DNA of 44,699 nucleotides from Acidobacteriota bacterium (GCA_029557535.1 JAKQII010000154.1:1-44699), one strand, 5' to 3'. Positions 26,149 through 34,357 are shown, counted from the stretch's first letter. A program made the numbers and translations. The notes: a model not told the origin generated them from the sequence alone.

Positions 26149-26796
26149 ATGAATCAAGCAAAGATCATTTTCGCGCTCGTGACTTTAATTTTCGGTTTCG
26201 CGCCTACTGCGGTCTGCCAAACGGTTGCAGAAAAGAAGATGCCGGCCGAGATCAATGCAGCTTACTCGAAACTGAGCTTTGAAGAAATCGTGTTGCGATT
26301 GTCCCGCGATTTCGGAATCCCGCTTGGAATTGAGATCGATCCGAATGGTGAGTCCGGCGAGAAACTCACGGTTGACTACAAATCGACCCCACTTTCAGCA
26401 GCCCTCGATGAATTGGTTAAGCTTGACAAGAGGTGTCGATGGGAAATCACTGATGGGGTCTTGATGCTGACGCCGAGCGGCCATCGAGATTCATTGATTT
26501 CATCGTTTCTTGAGACATCGGTCGAGCGTTTTGAGCCGGGGAAGGGCCGAAGCACATCTGACATGCGTTCTTACATCGCGACACTTCCGAATGTTTCCCA
26601 ACTCTTGGAATCAAACGATACGGTTTTGTTTGCTTTGGATCCGCCCGGCATCCGGTACCTCAAAGAGATCAACGAGCTGCGACTCAAAGACGTGAAGGTA
26701 CGGGACGCCTTGAATTCGATCGTTGAAAATAGCGAAAACTCAAATTCGTGGTCTCTTCAGCGATACGGAAAGAAGCTGATTCTCTTGACTTTCTAA
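26149..26796 (+). CDS. Exported protein with STN-like domain, function unknown
   Basis: A 215-residue protein with a signal peptide (MNQAKIIFALVTLIFGFAPTAVC). Residues about 30-100 (KLSFEEIVLRLSRDFGIPLG, VDYKSTPLSAALDELVK, WEITDGVLMLTP) resemble the short N-terminal domain of secretins and TonB receptors (STN): alternate beta strands around an LxxALxxL helix. A similar pattern returns near the end (LKDVKVRDALNSIV to YGKKLILLTF). It is free-standing with no secretin downstream. The start is ATG 26149 because GAGG stands nine bases upstream. Base composition is visibly more AT-rich than the window average, and it follows an RHS remnant. Confidence 0.65.
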   Translation: MNQAKIIFALVTLIFGFAPTAVCQTVAEKKMPAEINAAYSKLSFEEIVLRLSRDFGIPLGIEIDPNGESGEKLTVDYKSTPLSAALDELVKLDKRCRWEITDGVLMLTPSGHRDSLISSFLETSVERFEPGKGRSTSDMRSYIATLPNVSQLLESNDTVLFALDPPGIRYLKEINELRLKDVKVRDALNSIVENSENSNSWSLQRYGKKLILLTF

Positions 26797-26890
26797 GACG
26801 TGACTTTCCTTATCATTCAGCGCATCGCTGTCTTGGCGGATGCAGCTTAGGGGGGATGAATCGAGCGATTGCTCGCATAATGGGGGCACA

Positions 26891-27514
26891 ATGATTCGAA
26901 TATCGATTTATTTGATTTTGGCATTGATTGCCGCGGGCGCTTGCACAGTTTCGAGTGGGCCGAGCGTTGTCGGCGGGACTCATGTGCCGGAGATCGGCTC
27001 TGTCGATTCGACTGTGAAGAGTTACATAAATCTTGCTCTTGAAGGCGATCAAAACGGCGTCCTTGAAGTGTCGGCAACTACTCCACCGTCATACATTGAA
27101 ATTTGCAAGAACGAAGCCGCTCGTCAGAAGAATCCTGATGCCCCTGTCTCCGATGGGCGGGTTGCGATTGATCTTCACGGCAAACACGATACGAAATATG
27201 AGATCACGGAATCGGAAAATCCGTTTTCGAAGCTGATCCGGACCGGTGGTTCCAGATCTTCGTCATTCATCGAGGCCGAGAAACTCTTCGAGCTTCGAGC
27301 GGATTTTCAGGAATTTCGCGTTATCGAGCGTCGCATTCGTAACAATGAGGCAATTGCCGACGTTGAGTATCAGTACAAGAATGCGGGAATCATGAAGACC
27401 CGTTATTATCTTTTTCACTCAGAAGACGGATGGAGGGTGTTCGACTTCGATTGGGGCGTATCCAAGGAGTTCAATCCGAACTATGCCAAAGAACGACCGC
27501 CGTGTCCAAAGTGA
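26891..27514 (+). CDS. Putative lipoprotein of unknown function
   Basis: A 207-residue protein starting MIRISIYLILALIAAGACTV, a good lipoprotein signal with lipobox AAGAC. I do not recognise the rest; the final third (IADVEYQYKNAGIMKTRYYLF, DGWRVFDFDW) has the look of a small NTF2-like/DUF4878-type fold, which is a guess. ATG 26891 is chosen because GGGGG lies just upstream and a longer frame would precede the signal peptide. It is AT-richer than its neighbours, like the gene before it. The two may be cargo or immunity genes left from an RHS locus. Confidence 0.65.
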   Translation: MIRISIYLILALIAAGACTVSSGPSVVGGTHVPEIGSVDSTVKSYINLALEGDQNGVLEVSATTPPSYIEICKNEAARQKNPDAPVSDGRVAIDLHGKHDTKYEITESENPFSKLIRTGGSRSSSFIEAEKLFELRADFQEFRVIERRIRNNEAIADVEYQYKNAGIMKTRYYLFHSEDGWRVFDFDWGVSKEFNPNYAKERPPCPK

Positions 27515-27885
27515 GGCAAGATGTGTTGGGTTACTTTTTATTCGACAAAAGGACGAGTATTCAGAAATCGAGCTAGGCGTCTTGCGCGAGAATCCGAGGG
27601 CAATCCGACAGAGACAATAAAAAAATAGACAAACCAACCATAACCCCGGAGCCGCGAACTCCGGGGATATGGACGAAATCTCGTCCATTTGCGATTTTCG
27701 AATGCCGATTTGCGATTGGACCAAGATCAAGTCCCGACGCCAAAATCCGAAATCCAAAATCGGCAATCCCAAATCGGTTGATGATCGGTTCGGGCACGAA
27801 GTTTGGAGCCAACGCATTTTCTATTTGCGATTGGTCGAACGCGAAGGCGGGCGATGACACCCGCGCGCGCGCTCGCCCTTCAAAG
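27515..27885. repeat. Gene-free stretch with heptad arrays and a hairpin
   Basis: A GC hairpin at 27644-27666 (CCCCGGAG / CTCCGGGG) has no following T-run. From about 27689 come heptad units of the GATTTGC/GATTTTC family, then 27739-27775 the complementary family (CAAAATC, CGAAATC, CAAAATC, GGCAATC, CCAAATC). A short GATTTGC-type piece recurs near 27820-27832. Nothing resembles a gene. Confidence 0.65.
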
Positions 27886-27921
27886 CAAAAAGGCCGCCGG
27901 GAATCAACCCGGACAGCCTTC
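27886..27921 (-). terminator. Rho-independent terminator for the DUF948 gene
   Basis: Read on the minus strand, AAGGCTGTCCGGG and CCCGGCGGCCTT pair around TTGATT, and TTTTTGCTTT follows. It lies 21 bp beyond the stop of the DUF948-like gene. Confidence 0.8.
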
Positions 27922-27942
27922 GTTCCGCTAATCAAGACGAGC

Positions 27943-28482
27943 CTAACCGATGAACATTTCGTCCTCGACGTAAACACGGTCGATCTGTTTCGGCGCCGGC
28001 GCGAACAGCACCTCGAGACCTTTCCTGACGCCGGCCATGATCGCCGCGATCTCGCGCGCCGGTTCGACGACCTTGCGCTGGATAAAATCCGTTGTTGAGA
28101 TCACCTGCAACTGCGTGCGATCGATCGTGTGGCTGACCATTTCGACCTTGTCCTTGGCGACGATCGCGGTCTGGCCGACAAGCAGCTTGAGCTCAGCGAC
28201 CTCTTCACGGATCAAGCCGGCGGATTCCGCAAAATGCCTTGTCGCCGTCGAAAGATTCTCCGAAATGTCGTTGAACTGGACCGAGATCAGTTTTCCCTGT
28301 TCACCGATCGCGTTCACCTTCTCGAACAGCGGCTCGACCCGCTCTTCGACGTTCCTGACCGTCGCGACGACGCGTTTGACCGTGACCGCGATCGCGATCA
28401 GCGCGAACGCCATCGCGACAAAGCAGATGGCGATCACGATCGACGCGATCATCATCCAAAATTGGGGATTATCGTAAGACAT
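27943..28482 (-). CDS. DUF948-like membrane protein
   Basis: A 179-residue protein with one N-terminal transmembrane helix (WMMIASIVIAICFVAMAFALIA) and a long amphipathic coiled coil (NVEERVEPLFEKVNAIGEQG to EIAAIMAGVRKGLEVLF), the organisation of DUF948 proteins. These are often encoded next to YtxH-type proteins, as here, and are linked to envelope or general stress in some bacteria; the biochemical role is unknown. ATG 28480-28482 is used because a longer frame adds 25 residues from the repeat array. It is the second gene of a two-gene operon with YtxH. Confidence 0.82.
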   Translation of the reverse strand: MSYDNPQFWMMIASIVIAICFVAMAFALIAIAVTVKRVVATVRNVEERVEPLFEKVNAIGEQGKLISVQFNDISENLSTATRHFAESAGLIREEVAELKLLVGQTAIVAKDKVEMVSHTIDRTQLQVISTTDFIQRKVVEPAREIAAIMAGVRKGLEVLFAPAPKQIDRVYVEDEMFIG

Positions 28483-28490
28483 AGAAATTT

Positions 28491-28560
28491 CGGATTTGGG
28501 ATTTGTGAATGCGGATGTCTGGGCTTCAAATCCGCAATCCCAAATCACATTTCCCAAATC
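28491..28560. repeat. Heptad arrays, GGATTTG and AAATCCG/CAATCCC families, inverted halves
   Basis: Two GGATTTG units plus degenerate ones on the left, and AAATCCG, CAATCCC, AAATCAC, ATTTCCC on the right, so the two halves are roughly complementary and could fold back. The array lies between YtxH and DUF948, starting about four bases after the YtxH stop on the minus strand. Confidence 0.75.
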
Positions 28561-28563
28561 GCT

Positions 28564-29019
28564 TTAGTTTTCCTTCTTGTCGACCGGATAGCTCGGACGG
28601 CCTTCGGCGATCACCTTGACCTCTGATTTGCGCTTCTCTTCGGTGTAGGCTTCCTTTCCGGCCTCGATCGCCGCCGTGAACGGATTCGCGGTGCGGACGG
28701 CCGCTTCCTTGGCCTTGTCGGTCAATTCCGACGCCTTTTCCTTGAGTTCGCCGGCTTTGTCCTGCGCCGCCTGATAATACTCGCCGGCGCGTTCGCGGGT
28801 AACCTCGTAGTATTCCTCAGCCTTTTCACGAGCAACCAACGCCGCTTCCTTGCCTTTTTCGATGCCCTTCCGCGTCGCGTCGGCGATGTCACCACGCAGT
28901 TCCTGGCCCGACTTTGGAGCAAACAGGAGCGCAAGGATCGCGCCGATCCCGCCGCCGATCAGCAAGTATGTAAGTTTTGTAGTGGCGCTCGCTTCCTCGC
29001 GTTCGTCTTCGTATTTCAT
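28564..29019 (-). CDS. YtxH-domain protein
   Basis: A 151-residue protein with the YtxH signature: one transmembrane helix with glycines (LTYLLIGGGIGAILALLFAPKSG) followed by a long Lys/Glu/Ala helix with repeated AxEKAxE-like units (ATRKGIEKGKEAALVAREKAEEYYE). It is probably membrane-anchored with a coiled-coil tail, and stress-related in family members. A strong ribosome binding site (GGAGG) lies eight bases before ATG. A 16-bp perfect palindrome stands just ahead of it in the leader. First gene of the YtxH-DUF948 pair. Confidence 0.87.
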   Translation of the reverse strand: MKYEDEREEASATTKLTYLLIGGGIGAILALLFAPKSGQELRGDIADATRKGIEKGKEAALVAREKAEEYYEVTRERAGEYYQAAQDKAGELKEKASELTDKAKEAAVRTANPFTAAIEAGKEAYTEEKRKSEVKVIAEGRPSYPVDKKEN

Positions 29020-29034
29020 AAGCTACCTCCGCTG

Positions 29035-29050
29035 TCGCAAAATTTTGCGA
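29035..29050 (-). promoter_or_regulatory. Perfect 16-bp palindrome in the YtxH leader
   Basis: TCGCAAAATTTTGCGA is perfectly self-complementary and ends 15 bp before the YtxH start codon, directly upstream of its GGAGG. It could be an operator, or an RNA hairpin next to the ribosome binding site. Confidence 0.5.
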
Positions 29051-29081
29051 ACCAACAACACGCTAAATTCTCCGTAGGTTG

Positions 29082-29125
29082 AATATAGCAGAAAAGACCC
29101 GGCATCGAAAGCGGAATTATTCCGC
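29082..29125 (-). promoter_or_regulatory. Candidate promoter and inverted repeat upstream of YtxH
   Basis: On the minus strand TTCGAT (29109-29104) and TATATT (29087-29082) are 16 bp apart, an acceptable sigma-70-like pair. Immediately upstream is the inverted repeat GCGGAAT-T-ATTCCGC (29111-29125). Evidence is sequence pattern only. Confidence 0.4.
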
Positions 29126-29160
29126 GGCACGCCACCGATCAGGCCTCGGTCGCAGTCTGA

Positions 29161-30024
29161 TCAGGGTCGGAGGCGGACTGATAGGATTCGCGGAATTCCT
29201 TGAAGATCGTCAATAAAAACCGGCTCATCCCAGGTGTTCGGATCAACCATCGCCGACACTTCTTTCGACTGGGAAAAGCCGATCTCGACGAGCAGCAGTC
29301 CGCGCGGGTTAAGGTGCCCCGGCGCCCCGTCGATGATCTCCCTGACAATTGAAAGTCCGTCGCCGCCGTCGGACAACGCGGTCAGCGGTTCATGATCCCG
29401 AACCTCCGGCTGAAGTCCGGCGATGTCCGCGAGCGGCACATACGGAGGATTCGAAACGAGCGCGTCGAATCGTTCATCGCGTGCGAGCGCGGAAAAGACG
29501 TTCGATCGCCTGATCTCGAGCCGCGATGCGATCCCGAGGTTCGAGACATTTCGCGCGGCGATCGCAATCGCTGCCTCAGAGATCTCCAGCCCGACGCCGG
29601 TCGCTTCGGGAGCGTTTGCGAGGATCGCGGCCGAAATGCAACCGGATCCGAGCCCGACCTCGCAAAATCGCGGCTTGCTGATGTTCGCGAGAAACCCGAC
29701 CGCACTCTCGACCAGGATCTCCGTTTCCGGTCGCGGGATCAGCACGCCCGGCTCGACGTCGAATTCGAGTCCGTAAAACTCCTGTTTTCCGGTGATGTAT
29801 CGAAGCGGTTCGCGTTTCGCGCGTCGGGAAAGGATCGACCGGAAACGAAGAAGATCGCCGGCCGGGACCTCGAATTCCGGATGCGCAATGATGAACGTCC
29901 GGTCACGCGAGATCGCGAAGGAGAGCAGGCTTGATGCCTCGCGTCGCGGATCGGCGATCCCCGCTGCGGCGAGCTCTCCGGCGGCGAGTTTGATCAGTTC
30001 GGAAACTGAATTCTGCGTTGCCAT
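29161..30024 (-). CDS. prmC: Release factor glutamine methyltransferase
   Basis: A 287-residue SAM-dependent enzyme that methylates the glutamine of the GGQ motif in release factors RF1 and RF2. Helical N-terminal domain (1-75), then YITGKQEFYGLEFDVEPGVLIPRPETE, the SAM-binding EVGLGSGCIS (122-131) and the substrate-amide motif NPPY (192-195). All hallmark motifs are intact. It is usually next to prfA; here it lies four bases after a sugar-transferase gene, so it is read as the last gene of a surface-polysaccharide operon. No prfA is in the window. Confidence 0.94.
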   Translation of the reverse strand: MATQNSVSELIKLAAGELAAAGIADPRREASSLLSFAISRDRTFIIAHPEFEVPAGDLLRFRSILSRRAKREPLRYITGKQEFYGLEFDVEPGVLIPRPETEILVESAVGFLANISKPRFCEVGLGSGCISAAILANAPEATGVGLEISEAAIAIAARNVSNLGIASRLEIRRSNVFSALARDERFDALVSNPPYVPLADIAGLQPEVRDHEPLTALSDGGDGLSIVREIIDGAPGHLNPRGLLLVEIGFSQSKEVSAMVDPNTWDEPVFIDDLQGIPRILSVRLRP

Positions 30025-30028
30025 CAGA

Positions 30029-31501
30029 TCAATTGCCGCGAAAAACGGCCGGCAGCGTCATGAACATGATCTTCAGATCGAGCCAGACCGACCAATTCTC
30101 AATGTAGTAAAGATCGATCCGGACCATCTCTTCGAACGTCAGACGATTGCGTCCCGAGACCTGCCAAAGCCCGGTGATCCCCGGCTTCATATCGAGCCGG
30201 CGCCGGTGCCGCGCTTCATAGTTTTCGACCTCGTACGGGATCGGCGGCCGTGCACCGACGACGCTCATGTCGCCGATCAGCACATTCCAGAACTGAGGGA
30301 GTTCGTCGAGGCTCGTTCGTCTGAGAAATCGCCCGACGCGCGTGATCCGGGGATCGTTCTTCACCTTTCCGAAGACCGGTTCTTCGTCGTTTCCGGCGTT
30401 CGCCGCAGCGGCGCCTTCGATGTTTTTCAAATACGCTTCGCGATGGATCGAATCATCGGCGTCGGCGATCATTGTCCGGAATTTGTAGCAAAGGAATATC
30501 CGGCCGTCCATCCCGACGCGTTCCTGGCGGAAAAAGACCGGACCGCGCGAGTCGAGTTTCGTCGCGATCGCGATGACCGCGATCAACGGTGACGAAACCA
30601 GCAGCGCGATTGCCGAGATCAAGAGGTCGGACGCGCGTTTTACGAATCGTTCGGCACCGGTCAGCGGCTCCTGGAAGAGCGTCACGACCGGAAGCACGCC
30701 GATCTGCTCGACCTCGGTTTTCTGGGGCATGAGATTGAAGAGATTCGGCGCGAAACGGAACTCAACGCGCCGTTTGCGGTCGATCTGCATCATAGCCTCG
30801 AACAACTTGTCGGTCGACGCCTTCTCGTCGGTGATGATCACTTCCTGGATCGCGAAATCGCGGACCAATTCCGCCAACTGTTTGAATCCATGGACGACAC
30901 CAACGACGTCGTAGCCGAGTTCAGGTGCGGCCGCGAGTTCGGTCCTCATCTGCTCCGCCTCGGAGTTCGAGCCGACGATGAGCGTCGGGATGAGATTGAT
31001 CCCTCGCCGGCGGAATCTGCTTTGCGCATAACGGAGCGCGAGGTGAAACACCAGATAGGCTACCAACGCGAGCAGGAAATCGAGCAAAAACACCGCTCGG
31101 GAATACGAGAACTCCCTGAACGCGAAACCGCCGCGGAACACGAAGGCGAACGCGATAATCAAAAGCGAGCCGACGGCGGTTGCCTTGAAGATCCGGATCG
31201 CCTCGGCAGTGTATGAAAACGCGCCGCGAAGTCGGTAAGCCCGTTGATAAAAGAGCATCGCCGCGCGGACCGGGAGCGCAAAAAAGAAGACACCGGCATA
31301 CGGGACGAATTCCTTTGACCACGCCCAAGCCGTCGGCGAAAGCACCGGTTTGCCCTCGCGCAGCCAGAAAGCCGCGGTCAGACAAACGGCGGCAATGACG
31401 ACGTCGACCGCGAGTATCGCCGCCTTCGCGACCGGCATGATCCATTCCGGCGCGCGACGCTCGCTTCTTTTGATCGAGGTTTTACCGGGTGCGCGTTTCA
31501 C
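30029..31501 (-). CDS. Polyprenyl-phosphate sugar-1-phosphate transferase (WcaJ/WbaP type)
   Basis: A 490-residue membrane enzyme that starts repeat-unit assembly of a surface polysaccharide by moving sugar-1-phosphate onto undecaprenyl phosphate. Four to five N-terminal transmembrane helices are followed by a Rossmann-like domain (LIPTLIVGSNSEAEQMRTEL) and the catalytic bacterial-sugar-transferase domain from about 290: KRASDLLISAIALLVSSPL, PVFFRQERVG, FRTM, RITRVGRFLRRTSLDELPQ, MSVVGARPP and PGITGLWQVSGR. The GTG start overlaps the DUF354 stop (GTGA), indicating translational coupling. The sugar cannot be told from sequence. Confidence 0.93.
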   Translation of the reverse strand: MKRAPGKTSIKRSERRAPEWIMPVAKAAILAVDVVIAAVCLTAAFWLREGKPVLSPTAWAWSKEFVPYAGVFFFALPVRAAMLFYQRAYRLRGAFSYTAEAIRIFKATAVGSLLIIAFAFVFRGGFAFREFSYSRAVFLLDFLLALVAYLVFHLALRYAQSRFRRRGINLIPTLIVGSNSEAEQMRTELAAAPELGYDVVGVVHGFKQLAELVRDFAIQEVIITDEKASTDKLFEAMMQIDRKRRVEFRFAPNLFNLMPQKTEVEQIGVLPVVTLFQEPLTGAERFVKRASDLLISAIALLVSSPLIAVIAIATKLDSRGPVFFRQERVGMDGRIFLCYKFRTMIADADDSIHREAYLKNIEGAAAANAGNDEEPVFGKVKNDPRITRVGRFLRRTSLDELPQFWNVLIGDMSVVGARPPIPYEVENYEARHRRRLDMKPGITGLWQVSGRNRLTFEEMVRIDLYYIENWSVWLDLKIMFMTLPAVFRGN

Positions 31502-32523
31502 GATTCGTTCAGGATGAATCTTACCACTTCGTCGCGAACGCCGGATCCGCTGCGGAGATTGAGTCCGGATTTTTTCACGAGCCGGAGTTTTTCGACATCG
31601 GCGAGCGTCTCCACCCGAATCATGCGGCCTTCGCGAATGAGGTATTCGTCGACCGCCGCTTCCTTTCCGGCGAAGATGGTCACTGTCGGCACTCCCAATG
31701 CTGCCGCCTCGCGGTTCATCGTCCCGCCGCCGCTGACGACGAGGTCCGCCGCCGCGAGCAGGTTGGCGCCGTCGAGGGCCCGGTCCGGAAATATGATGTT
31801 TGTCTGCGGATGGGCCGCGCGAAGCGCTTCGCCCTGGTAGCTTTTTCGAGGAAGAACGACGGTCCGAACGTTCTGATCGGCGGCGAAACGGTCAAGCATC
31901 GTGTCGAGCAATTCGTTTTCAACGCCGCGGTGATAGAGGGCTTCCGGGGCATGCGGGCGGACGACGACGAGGACATTGTCGGGTTCCACGCCGAAATTTC
32001 TTAGTTCATCCGCGAACGCGGGATCCGGCACAAAATCAGCCAAATAGACATCTTCCTTGATGCCGTGAAACTTACTGGTCTTGTGCGCCGCGCCGAGCGA
32101 TGCGATCGTCGCGTCCGGAAAGCTCTCGGGGACGACGACCCGTGATGCCAGCCGGAACGAAAGCCGATTCGCCGGGTGGTGCTCGTAGTCCATCAGATTC
32201 ACGGACTCGATCCCAAGCAACCGCGCGACGGCGAGCGGCTCATGCGAATTGTGCGACAAAAGGAGGCCGATGCCGCGGCCGCGTGCCCAGCGTGCGAGCG
32301 CGAGCACGCGAGAGGCGTACTTCAGCCCTTTCCGGAAAATGCTTTTTCCGCCATGCGATCCGAAGACCTCGATCGGGAGCCCCGCGGCGCGCGCCAGTTC
32401 GACCGTCTGCGCATAGTCGCGGGCGGTCCACAGGATCTCGTGGCCGCGCCGTTCGAATTCGGGAGCCAGCGCCCTGAAGAACGGTACGTGCGGCGAGTTT
32501 CCGAGATCGATCCAGATACGCAT
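31498..32523 (-). CDS. DUF354 family protein, GT-B glycosyltransferase-like
   Basis: A 341-residue cytoplasmic protein of the DUF354 family, related to MurG/UDP-GlcNAc epimerase-like GT-B folds. Typical features: MRIWIDLGNSPHVPFFRAL, HNSHEPLAVARLLGIESVNLMDYEHHPAN, and the nucleotide-sugar side SGGGTMNREAAALGVPTVTIF. Members occur in polysaccharide loci and may modify or transfer an activated sugar; the reaction is not established. The downstream sugar transferase overlaps it by four bases, which supports a joint role in glycan assembly. Confidence 0.9.
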   Translation of the reverse strand: MRIWIDLGNSPHVPFFRALAPEFERRGHEILWTARDYAQTVELARAAGLPIEVFGSHGGKSIFRKGLKYASRVLALARWARGRGIGLLLSHNSHEPLAVARLLGIESVNLMDYEHHPANRLSFRLASRVVVPESFPDATIASLGAAHKTSKFHGIKEDVYLADFVPDPAFADELRNFGVEPDNVLVVVRPHAPEALYHRGVENELLDTMLDRFAADQNVRTVVLPRKSYQGEALRAAHPQTNIIFPDRALDGANLLAAADLVVSGGGTMNREAAALGVPTVTIFAGKEAAVDEYLIREGRMIRVETLADVEKLRLVKKSGLNLRSGSGVRDEVVRFILNES

Positions 32524-32529
32524 AGGCTA

Positions 32530-32600
32530 TCTTAATTCCACGATTCCAGATTCCAGGATTCCAGGATTCAATAAATAATCAAAATTCAAAATTCAGCCCC
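32530..32600. repeat. ATTCCAG / ATTCAAA repeat array
   Basis: ATTCCAC, ATTCCAG, ATTCCAG and ATTCCAG units with one-base spacers, then ATTCAAA-type heptads (AATCAAA, ATTCAAA, ATTCAGC). It lies directly upstream of the DUF354 start and opens a 427-bp gene-free stretch. Confidence 0.75.
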
Positions 32601-32644
32601 GAAGCGGCGCAACCAATCGTAGGGAAATAATAAACGGACCATTG

Positions 32645-32960
32645 CAGCGGGGCGGTATCCCCGCTCTGAACGGCCCACCGACCACCGACCACTGCTTACG
32701 GCTCACGGCTCACCTCTTACTGCAGCGGGGCGGTATCCCCGCTCTGAACGGACCACCGCCCACCGACCACCGACCACTGCTTACGGCTCACGGCTCACCG
32801 CTTACTGCAGCGGGTCGGTATCCCCGCTCTGAACGGACCACCGCCCACCGACCACCGACCACCGACCACTGCTTACGGCTCACGGCTCACCGCTTACTGC
32901 AGCGGGGCGGTATTCCCGCTCTGAACGGACCACCGACCACCGACCACTGCTTACGGCTCA
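32645..32960. repeat. Tandem hairpin repeat with nested CACCGAC heptads
   Basis: Four copies start at 32645, 32723, 32808 and 32900. Each opens with AGCGGGG-CGGTAT-CCCCGCT, a 7-bp stem and 6-base loop, then CTGAACGG, a variable number of CACCGAC-like heptads, and CGGCTCA heptads. Spacings of 78, 85 and 92 bp differ by exactly 7, because copies differ in heptad number. Loop/stem bases vary in copies 3 and 4. The stop codon and last sense codons of the next minus-strand gene lie in the final CGGCTCA unit. No gene is present in this stretch. Confidence 0.85.
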
Positions 32961-34102
32961 CCGGCCACAGACTCCGCCAACCTCGCCAGCGCGTACGCGG
33001 TCCACGCATTCGACCAGCGGATGAAAGGAGTTTTGACAACCGTTTCCGTGCGGATCTGATAGTAAAAATAGCCCGATTCGTCGCGCATGTTGCTGACGAG
33101 CCATGCGGCCGCCTTTCTCGCCAGCGGCAAGCATCGTTCATCAATCCGATGAAGTTCGCAAAGGGCAACGATCGCCGCGGAAGCTGAATGAATATCGATC
33201 GGATAAGTCTCCTTATCGTAATACTTGGGCGCTCCGTCGTCGAGAAAGAAGTTCGCCAGCCAGTAATCCAGTCCGCGGCGGATCACAGAGTCGCATTCGA
33301 GCCCGAATGAGTCGTTCAGACGGTGAAGCGACAGCAGAATGAACGCGGTGTGGAAGTTGTCGACCCACGCGTGTCTGAGTTTCGAGCCGTACGCCCACGC
33401 GCCGTCTTCGCGCTGCCGGTTGATGACAAACATCGCCGCTCGTTCCGCGAGTCGCCGGCGAGCGTCGGTCGCATCGAAAGTGAGCGTCTCGGCGGCCAGC
33501 AGCGAGGCGTTGAAGATCACGCTCCGGTCGAGCGGCGTGTAACTGAAACAGAGCTCTTCCAAGTTTGGCTCAGTCCGGTTCAGATCCGTTTCGATGAACA
33601 AACAGACCTCTCCCAGAATTTCGCGGTAGGATTCGTCACCGAACGCGTTGTGTGCCTCGGCGAATGCTCGGGCCGCGAACGCCGTCGGAACGATCGTCGG
33701 AGTGCCGCGCGGGGCATAAAACGCGCGCGACTGCCAGTCGAAGTTGTAACCCCAAGCACGTGAGCCGCTTCGGATGATCGACAGGTCAAGCAGTCGATCG
33801 AGCAGTTTCCGGGCATTTTCTCGATGACGGTCGTCGCCGGTCGTCCGAAAACGCGACAACTCGCCGAGCGCGAACAATGCGATCCCTTTCGGATTGACGC
33901 CCTTTTCGATCTTTAGCGCCGGGCGCAGGTTTCGGGCTGAGCGCTTTACGATCTGCAGGAAGGCGAGCCGCGCCGGCGCCAGGTATTTGAGCGGCGTCGC
34001 CTGAAAATACCGGCTGTTGAGACCGTCGAACGGATCCCATCCGGCGAAATCTTCGGCTTCGCAAAAGGTGTAGAGCGAGTCGTAATAGGATTCAAGGTTC
34101 AA
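32951..34102 (-). CDS. Putative alpha/alpha-toroid protein, function unknown
   Basis: A 383-residue soluble protein made of many short helices with evenly spaced aromatic/Gly motifs (RAWGYNFDWQSRAFYAPRGTP, GAWAYGSKLRHAWVDNFHTA, YFYYQIRTETVVKTPFIRWSNAW). This recalls alpha/alpha-barrel enzymes such as six-hairpin glycosidases and polysaccharide-linked epimerases. I cannot name a reaction. The start is TTG 34100-34102, overlapping a repeat array, so the true start could be a little downstream; no good ribosome binding site is visible. It stands upstream of the DUF354-sugar transferase operon on the same strand, which hints at glycan metabolism. Its final codons derive from a repeat unit. Confidence 0.72.
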   Translation of the reverse strand: MNLESYYDSLYTFCEAEDFAGWDPFDGLNSRYFQATPLKYLAPARLAFLQIVKRSARNLRPALKIEKGVNPKGIALFALGELSRFRTTGDDRHRENARKLLDRLLDLSIIRSGSRAWGYNFDWQSRAFYAPRGTPTIVPTAFAARAFAEAHNAFGDESYREILGEVCLFIETDLNRTEPNLEELCFSYTPLDRSVIFNASLLAAETLTFDATDARRRLAERAAMFVINRQREDGAWAYGSKLRHAWVDNFHTAFILLSLHRLNDSFGLECDSVIRRGLDYWLANFFLDDGAPKYYDKETYPIDIHSASAAIVALCELHRIDERCLPLARKAAAWLVSNMRDESGYFYYQIRTETVVKTPFIRWSNAWTAYALARLAESVAGEP

Positions 34103-34250
34103 AATTCAACATTCAGAATGTTCAGGATTCAAGTTGCATAATTCTAGTTGCAAGGCCCGAATCGTTCAAATCTATCCGTTGGACATTTGGCCTATCTTGA
34201 ATCGTGGATCTTGAATCTGGATCCTGTCGAACTCGCCACAATCAACAGGT
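34103..34250. repeat. ATTCAAG/ATTCAAC-type arrays upstream of the toroid gene
   Basis: GTTCAAA, ATTCAAC, ATTCAGA units and eight-base variants lie at 34090-34135, and CTTGAATC/GGATC units at 34195-34225. No gene or clear promoter is visible. Confidence 0.6.
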
Positions 34251-34357
34251 ATTGAGCCCCGCAAGGGGCGCCGCAGCGGTAACCCCTGGCGGAGCGAAGC
34301 GGAGCCTGGGGACGGGATCCGAATCGGATTCAGAAGCCCCGAAGGGGCGCAACGACC
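34251..34357 (+). repeat. REP-like element, copy 1
   Basis: Starts ATTGAGCCCCGCAAGGGGCG and ends AGCCCCGAAGGGGCGCAACG. Both ends carry a CCCCG(C)AAGGGG-type hairpin and the middle a CCTGGCGGAG/GGAGCCTGGGG segment. A second copy occurs 200 bp away in inverted orientation. Confidence 0.75.

Noticed and set aside
27419-27977. Minus-strand frames in the gap between the lipoprotein and DUF948 genes
   Set aside because: They translate heptad repeats and antisense lipoprotein sequence; no domain or ribosome binding site.
32642-33187. A 181-codon plus-strand frame in the hairpin array
   Set aside because: Mostly translated heptad repeat, and antisense to the toroid gene at its end.
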